Below, piece by piece: positions 58,342 to 64,000 of a DNA stretch of 64,000 nt; the stretch's first letter is position 1, and every line of letters starts with the position of its first letter. The position numbers and the translations under genes were made by a program. The stretch lies in NCBI GenBank assembly GCA_038496675.1, contig CM076671.1:11789802-11853801 (forward strand), read 5' to 3'. Origin of the DNA: Rachycentron canadum. Lineage: Eukaryota; Chordata; Actinopteri; Carangiformes; Rachycentridae. The notes beneath the pieces were generated by a model. The model searched no databases and had not been told where the DNA came from. It saw only the letters and a program-made list of their open reading frames with translations.

Positions 58342-59370
58342 AAACAACTACCTATCTAGCTAACTAACTAACTAGATAACTGTGTGCTCCGGTCACCGGG
58401 CCACTGTCTCAGACTCACTGCAGGTCAACACAGAGGATCAATTGCTTCCTTACCTCTTCTCTCCTCCATCTCTCCTAATGCTGAATCTTATGGCGTCATT
58501 TAATATCAGGATCCTCAATGCGCACGCGCATTAAATGGACTCACTTTCCCTGTACAGTTCCGGTCTTTGTCAAGAGACACGTCACAGCCAAAATAAGACA
58601 GGTGTGAGTGAAATTAGCCTCAGAGATAATACCCCGCTGCCCCACCAGAGGGCAGTTAATGACAGGGAAGTAAACAGGACGTTCATCATAATAATAATAC
58701 ATTTAAATTAATTGGTTTTTTATTACATTATATTTATTTATGTAGTTATTTAAAAATTTACTGACAATGATTTCTGAAAAGTTGAAAAAATAAAATAAAA
58801 TCAAACAAAAAAAGTTTAAAGAAATTTCAAAAATTTCAATAAAAAATTTAACTATAATGGTAGTAATTAACTGATACGTTTTATCACTAATTGCCGAGTA
58901 TTTTTAATGAAGAATGCTTTTTTAATTATAAAATAAAAAGAAAAGCTAAAGAAAAAAAGAATGAAGATGATGATGATGAAGAAGAGGAGAGTGACCTCTG
59001 CTTCACATCTGAGTGATGAAAACCTCAAATCCACTCGTTGTTTCAACCTTTGTTTACACATCCCTCTACTGTCATCAGGTCGTCATGACGATGGGTCTGC
59101 CTGACACCCAGGACCCCTCATCTTCTGCATCACATTCCTCCGCTCCAACAATAGAAAGTCAGTAGATTGTGAGTAGAAAGCTTCCAGTAACTAGTGCTGA
59201 AAACAATACATCTTAAAAATATGAAATACTGTGAGTATTGTTTGAAGTAAAATGGACTAGAAACAACAAATATAAGCATCTTTATGATAAATTATGGAAC
59301 AATCTCATATATCTTTGTCCTTTCTCTTGAAACAAATGTTGACAGACAATTCTGTAAAAAATATTGTCAT

Positions 59371-59376
59371 TTTATT
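59371..59376 (-). promoter_or_regulatory. Possible impg2 polyadenylation signal
   Basis: AATAAA on the minus strand, 1.5 kb beyond the candidate terminal stop of impg2. Other AT-rich sites exist, so this is only one option. Confidence 0.25.
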
Positions 59377-60912
59377 TTAGAAAAATGTGACTGTGCCAGC
59401 TCACACATACACATCAGTTTGTTATTGTCTCCTCACACTCTAATTGGATGCACAGCTTAGAAAACACAATATAAAACGCCACAGACCTGTGGATCTGCAC
59501 ATACAGATAAACATCAATGAAACATCTGGAGTCCTGCTGGACTGTGAGGTCTGGGGATGAGAAACCTGCTGAGTCACTGTTTCAGACTGTTTGACTGGGT
59601 CAGTGGATAAAAAACAACAAACAGTATCACATCTAAACAAACAACAACAAACATCAGCTGTTTACTGAAAATATTTCATCTACATTCAGATGTTTGAGTC
59701 TGAGCAGAAATTCTGCAACAAATGAATAAAAGTCATTAAATCAAATAAGGAGAGATGTTTCTGTCGTTGAGGTGCATGTTTAATTACTCGAGTTACAATC
59801 CTCCAATTATTCTTTTTGTCTGTTTTTCAGTTCAACGGTCAAAAACAAGTTATTATTTCATTCAAAGAAGACACTGACCTCTGACCTCTGAGTAAGATAA
59901 GATGTGCAAACAACACATTGCACAAAGAAGATGACTTTATCTCCTGCAAAGGTATAACGAGGAACTAACTTTTGCAAACAGGATGTCAAATTAACGAGAT
60001 AATATCTCAGAAAAACAAGGTGATATTTCACATTAACAAATTAATATTGTGTGTAAACAAGATAATAACCTGTGTGGCAGATTGGATCTAAAATCATTGC
60101 TCTGGTTGTTGAGAATTGAAATGATTTCAGAAACTTGTTTCTTGAGTTTCCTGTCAGCGACAACATGCGAACACTCATAGGTAGGACTTAAAAAATGCAC
60201 ATACAAGACAGTGACAGGCTACACATGTACTACACATCAGTTAACGCTCCAGCATTGATTGAGAAATGTAAACATTGGTGTGAATCGCAGGCGTGCCGGC
60301 TCGTGTTCGGTAAGCAGCTGATTGGACAAAAAAAGACAGAGAGGGTTTACTGATCCAAGTTAGTTATGATTTATAGTCAAGGGCTCCGAGAGTCTACGCA
60401 TCAAATCCCAAAACAGCAGTGAGCTGAAGGCACTGAGGGGGAGGAGTCCCGGCTGTGCAGGAAAAACCACATCTGAAAAATGTAGAAAGACAAAGAGGAA
60501 ATAGAAATCTAAAGGATTCTGGGCATAGGAACCAGAAGATGACCAGTCATCACAAATCAGAACTTCAGGGACGTGTTTCTTTCTACAACAGCAGCGACAT
60601 GCAGGTCAGGATGCACACAGAAACCCTCAAATTCAGGCTGGAGGTGGAGCCATGAGTAAGACAGAGGTACTCAGCAGTGAACAGAGACTGAAGTGTTAGA
60701 AACAAAAAGGTCAGGAGATGAAAACCACAAGTATTCACACAGGTAAAGGTCAGAGGAACAGGTGACTCTGCAGAGGTCAAAGTTCACTGCAGGATCCCTG
60801 AAGGAGGAAACCCAACCCACAAAGCATAGAGAGTCTCCGCAGGTTCAGCATTTCATCACCTTCACCTCTGGTTGAGCCAATCAGAAGCAGCGAGGTGAAG
60901 ACAAACTCCTCC

Positions 60913-63177
60913 TCAAGTCAAAGACGAAGGCAGGTTCCTGTGGAGACACGCAGGTGTAACACAGGTGAATAAGAGGACAACATCTCTTTACAGGACACTG
61001 TTACAGGAACAATATGAACGTAGATTGACATTCACTCACTTTTCATTTGTACATAAACTGAGCAGCTGTTTAAACAGATGGTCAAACAGCTGATATTGAT
61101 GATTATCCATCACTTACATGACCCCTGGTAATACTCAAGGGCAGCTTTTATTGTGAAAGGGGATGCCAAGTACAATAACACACTGAGTTGAAAAATAAAA
61201 AATGTCCATTAGTCCCAGAGTGCCCTGCTTTATGAAACATCCAATCAGAGAGCTTCAGTGACACAGAGAGGTCAAAGGTCGGGGAGCTTGTTGGATCAAT
61301 TCAGAAAATTTAGTTTCTAGATTTTTCTCTTAGCAATGCCTGCTGAGGCTGATGGGTAGTGTAGTGCAGAGAAGACACATCAGACTTGACTTGTCAGAGG
61401 TATAAGAGTTAAAGGTGACAGTCGTACCTGGAGGTCGTTGTCTCACCCCTCACTATGTGGTGGAGCTCCCCCTCCTCTCCAGGAATCTGCTCCACACAAG
61501 ACAGGACTGGATTAGTTTGGTGGTTTTGGCAGGTCAGGACCAGACCACAGACCCTCACATTACCCAAACATAAACAGAGGAGCAGGGAGAGGAAGGCAAA
61601 CCACTGTTTGCGTATTTCAGATCAAACTGCTGCTGCTGTGTCTCTTTGTTCCACAGAGCCTGATCAGACTCTGATCCTGAAGCAGATTAGTCTGGTGGAG
61701 ACTTTGTGACACCACAGACATTTTTACAGATTCTTTCTGTTTTAATGTAAAGTTAATGACGTATTTATAATATTGTTGAATCGAATGTGTTCATTTATTT
61801 CTTCAATCATATTTCTTAATGTGCATTCATCTAGAGCTGACCCCTGTGAGACCAGGATAAATGTGTAGCTTCAGGCTTCATGTTCACTTCACTGACACTT
61901 CATCACTCACACTTGAGTCTGTCGCACAAAGTCTGCAAAGTGTTGGTCCCTGGAGCACAACTCAATGATCCTCAGGCGCTCCTGGATCTCCTGCAGGGGT
62001 CAGAGGTCGACACACAGAACACATGTGCAGTTAGAGGTCAAGGAGGTGTGGAGGCGGTCCAGAACCAGAGGCTCCGCCCCCTCCTCAGCTGCTGTCTGAG
62101 CCATATTTTTAGTATGTGTAAAGTGTGTGTCTGTGTCACCTCTTTTGTGAGTGTTGTGTTCTGGTAGATGTGTTGTATCTCATCACTGCTCAGGTCTTTG
62201 GAGCCGTCTATGCTCGCTGAGCTGCTGTACTCGGGGAAGCCAGGATCCCGCCGGCGGTAGTACTGGGGCACATCATCTTCATAGCGACGGTAGTACTGGG
62301 CAGTGACGGGGTCGCTCTCGAACATAGGGTTAAACTTGGTGGCACGCTCCAGCGTTGGGACGCTGTCCCCACGTCTAGAGGAGAGAAAACGTGTTTAGAT
62401 TGATTCCTCTGCTACCATAGTGAAAGTTTCAGACTTGGTGGTCACTCGCCTCAGTGGGTCCTCAGTGTCCTCCCCATCGTACTGCTCCCGCAGCGTCCGC
62501 GCCAGGAAGAAGATGATACCGGCTGCCACCATGAGGAAACCAACCACAGAGGCAATGGCGATGCCCACTACTAGCGGCTCAGAAACGTACTCTTCGCAAT
62601 GCTCGCCGCGATACCACCAATTCTCTCCAACCCGACATCTGCAGGAGAGAGTTAGAGGTTTGATTCCCAGTGAAACCAACACTGTTGGAGTTGTTTCAGT
62701 ATTTATATCACTGACCTCGCGTTCAAACAGATTGTACTAAATGTTTCTTAAATGTACATTTCTCTCTTTTTAAACTGCCAGAACCTTTACTGTATGTGAG
62801 GCTTTTATTTTGAAGGTGTCAGTGAAGTTGTTCCATCCTGTGCTTAAGTATTTTGCTCTTGACAGCGAGTAGGTTTCTCTGTTCAGTTACTTAAAGGACA
62901 AATGTGTGTTAAAAAGTCTGTTCTCTAAATCAGGTGACCTATACAGAGTCTAAAACCTCCTCCTACCTGCAGATGGCGCCTTTGCCAGGGATGATGTCAC
63001 ATTTGCCATCATTGAGGCAGAAGTCGTGTTGCACCTCACAGATGCTTTGACACGGAAGACCGTCCACGCTTAGGTACCCGGCATCACAGACGCACTCAGC
63101 CTCACCTGACCACCGGTTCACCATACACCTGGAGAACTCGTTACACGCTTGGAACTTGCAGGGGTCCGCCCGGTCAC
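60913..63177 (-). CDS. impg2: Interphotoreceptor matrix proteoglycan 2, 3' end (partial)
   Basis: Membrane proteoglycan of the matrix around photoreceptor outer segments; IMPG2 mutations cause retinal disease in human. Only the C-terminal part is here; the SEA and mucin regions lie to the right of the window. Exons in order: 63177-62967 (EGF-like), 62638-62450 (membrane span), 62374-62140 and 61990 onward (cytoplasmic tail). Phases agree throughout. Protein signatures are ICRCRVGENWWYRGEHCEEY, VSEPLVVGIAIASVVGFLMV and KFNPMFESD. The 3' end is ambiguous: the exon from 61990 either stops at 61907 (QTQV then stop) or splices at GT/GTGAGT to 60937, adding NLPSSLT and stop at 60913. Fish have two paralogues; which one this is cannot be told. 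Confidence 0.9.
61907..61990 (-). CDS. impg2: impg2 penultimate or last coding exon
   Basis: Encodes EIQERLRIIELCSRDQHFAD then FVRQTQV, equal to the conserved C-terminal helix of IMPG2. An in-frame TGA follows QV. GTGAGT, a near-consensus donor, overlaps that stop, so this exon may instead splice onward to 60937. Confidence 0.8.
   Translation of the reverse strand, partial: EIQERLRIIELCSRDQHFADFVRQTQV
62450..62638 (-). CDS. impg2: impg2 membrane-span exon with GC donor
   Basis: A 189-base exon encoding the end of the second EGF module, a 25-residue hydrophobic span and the start of the tail (ARTLREQYDGEDTEDPLR). The downstream junction that restores the conserved reading (EDPLRRGDSVPTLE, like the tail of human IMPG2) uses CTGAG/GCGAGT, a GC donor instead of GT. 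No GT site nearby gives the right frame except a weak AA/GTCTGA. Confidence 0.8.
62967..63177 (-). CDS. impg2: impg2 EGF-like exon
   Basis: A 211-base exon, entered in phase 1 and left in phase 2. It encodes two Cys-rich modules: CKFQACNEFSRCMVN..CVCDAGYLSVDGLPC and ICEVQHDFCLNDGKCDIIPG (gaps shown by dots). These correspond to the paired EGF-like domains just outside the membrane in human IMPG2. Confidence 0.9.
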
Positions 63178-64000
63178 CTGATAGGAATCAACAGCAAGAC
63201 GTAAAGAGAAGAAGAGGACGAGGAGGAGGAGAAGGAGGAGGAGGAGATACAAAGATGCTGCTTCGTACAATAAATGTGGTGCAGACTTCAGTTATTTATT
63301 TAGTCGACCACGTGCTGGTGCAATGGAAAACCTTCCCTCAGAGCGAAGAGAAGAGGAGGAGTGAAGTGATTATCACGTCCACGGTGAGTCAGTGCTGTGG
63401 ATTAGGGCGATCAGGCGTCAGGAGCTGCTCTGATTGGCTCAGACAGATTAAGGAGCTGCAGCTCAGCAGAGATGGAGGAAACAGTACATCTCATGTTAAC
63501 AGATTCATCTCAGCTGGAGGACTCATCCTGCTGTGCAACAAAACACACTATCTCCACCCCACTCAGGTGCACATGACACCTGTCAAAATAAAATTCCTTC
63601 CTCTGCAAAGCAAAAATAAAGCTAGCTTCAGGAGTACTCCGTCAGGTCTCTTCTTCTTTAATGTCTAACTGGTTTCTGAGTCTAACTAACTGTTGATAAC
63701 TGATGAAATGTTTTCCACATATTATTCAGTCAGAACTAAAGATGTCATGTGATAAATCACAGGCTGATACCAGGTGTGAACCATCCTCTGTCTGCAGGTG
63801 AAGCCGCAGACATAGAGAAGCAGCCATGATGTGGATTCATCGGTGAGTCAGTGTGTGTGCTCCTGCCACTGCTCACGTTCCTCACAGACAGATTATCTCA
63901 GGTATTAGACCAGAGTCCTGACAGCAGAAACACTGTCAAAGCTGCTGAGCCGCTGCTGATACACAGAGGATTCAGCTGAGCCTGAGGAGCAGGAAACATC
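63178..64000. other. impg2 intron, window end
   Basis: No further impg2 exon was recognised. A purine-rich (GGA)n stretch lies at about 63206-63249. The 170-codon plus-strand frame from 63156 is an artefact of this purine run and intron sequence. Confidence 0.55.

Larger units (their letters stand above)
57945..58600 (-). promoter_or_regulatory. Promoter-like segment with E2F-type and NRF1-type motifs
   Basis: Motifs seen: CGCGAAAA and GGCGGGAA in tandem (58271-58286, E2F-like), and TGCGCACGCGCA (58519-58530, NRF1-like). On the minus strand GACCAAAG/GTGAAC could end a first exon. A second segment near 57960-58090 has an ATG in good context (ACAACATGGAGG) and a donor GGAG/GTAGGT, but the frame from that first ATG stops after 24 codons. 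A second ATG (METFKSGTTRNKILRR) stays open to the donor. The gene it drives was not identified. Confidence 0.4.

Noticed and set aside
63156..63668. 170-codon plus frame
   Set aside because: Starts opposite an impg2 exon and runs through a purine repeat in intron; no coding signature.

Overview
This is vertebrate nuclear DNA, almost certainly from a ray-finned (teleost) fish. It is eukaryotic because the genes are split by GT-AG introns, have AATAAA signals on their own strand and are separated by microsatellite-rich gaps. The fish assignment rests on compact introns and on sequences that are clear but diverged relatives of human FTCD, ADGRG7, ABI3BP and IMPG2. No bacterial, phage or CRISPR content was seen.

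Layout: (1) 0.45-3.2 kb is a cluster of decayed tRNA-like modules in both orientations, with 136-bp and 63-bp tandem repeats. (2) 3.39-7.39 kb, minus strand: ftcd, complete in 14 coding exons, with exact frame closure to 539 residues. (3) 8.77-14.87 kb, plus strand: adgrg7, an adhesion GPCR in 16 coding exons (965 residues), head-to-head with ftcd and carrying a long Thr-rich stalk. (4) 15.3-23.7 kb: no gene recognised. It holds minisatellites, a CA-rich compound repeat and an orphan promoter-like segment. From memory of the human map, TFG sits between ADGRG7 and ABI3BP, and I see no TFG exon here. (5) 25.18-43.67 kb, minus strand: abi3bp (Target of Nesh-SH3), 22 coding exons, 808 residues as assembled. 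(6) 44-58 kb: gene-poor, with a 1.8-kb minisatellite, candidate conserved noncoding blocks and a few exon-like orphan ORFs. (7) 57.9-58.6 kb: a promoter-like segment with E2F-type and NRF1-type motifs and a 13-bp perfect inverted repeat. (8) 60.9-63.2 kb, minus strand: the 3' end of impg2 (EGF-like repeats, membrane span, cytoplasmic tail); the rest lies beyond the window.

The order adgrg7, abi3bp, impg2 matches human 3q12 as I recall it. ftcd is on a different human chromosome, so its position here is a lineage difference. The genes do not form a pathway: ftcd is a folate/histidine enzyme, adgrg7 a surface receptor, abi3bp an extracellular-matrix protein and impg2 a photoreceptor-matrix proteoglycan. 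Exon borders were set by hand from splice consensus, reading frame and remembered human protein sequence; no search or alignment was run.
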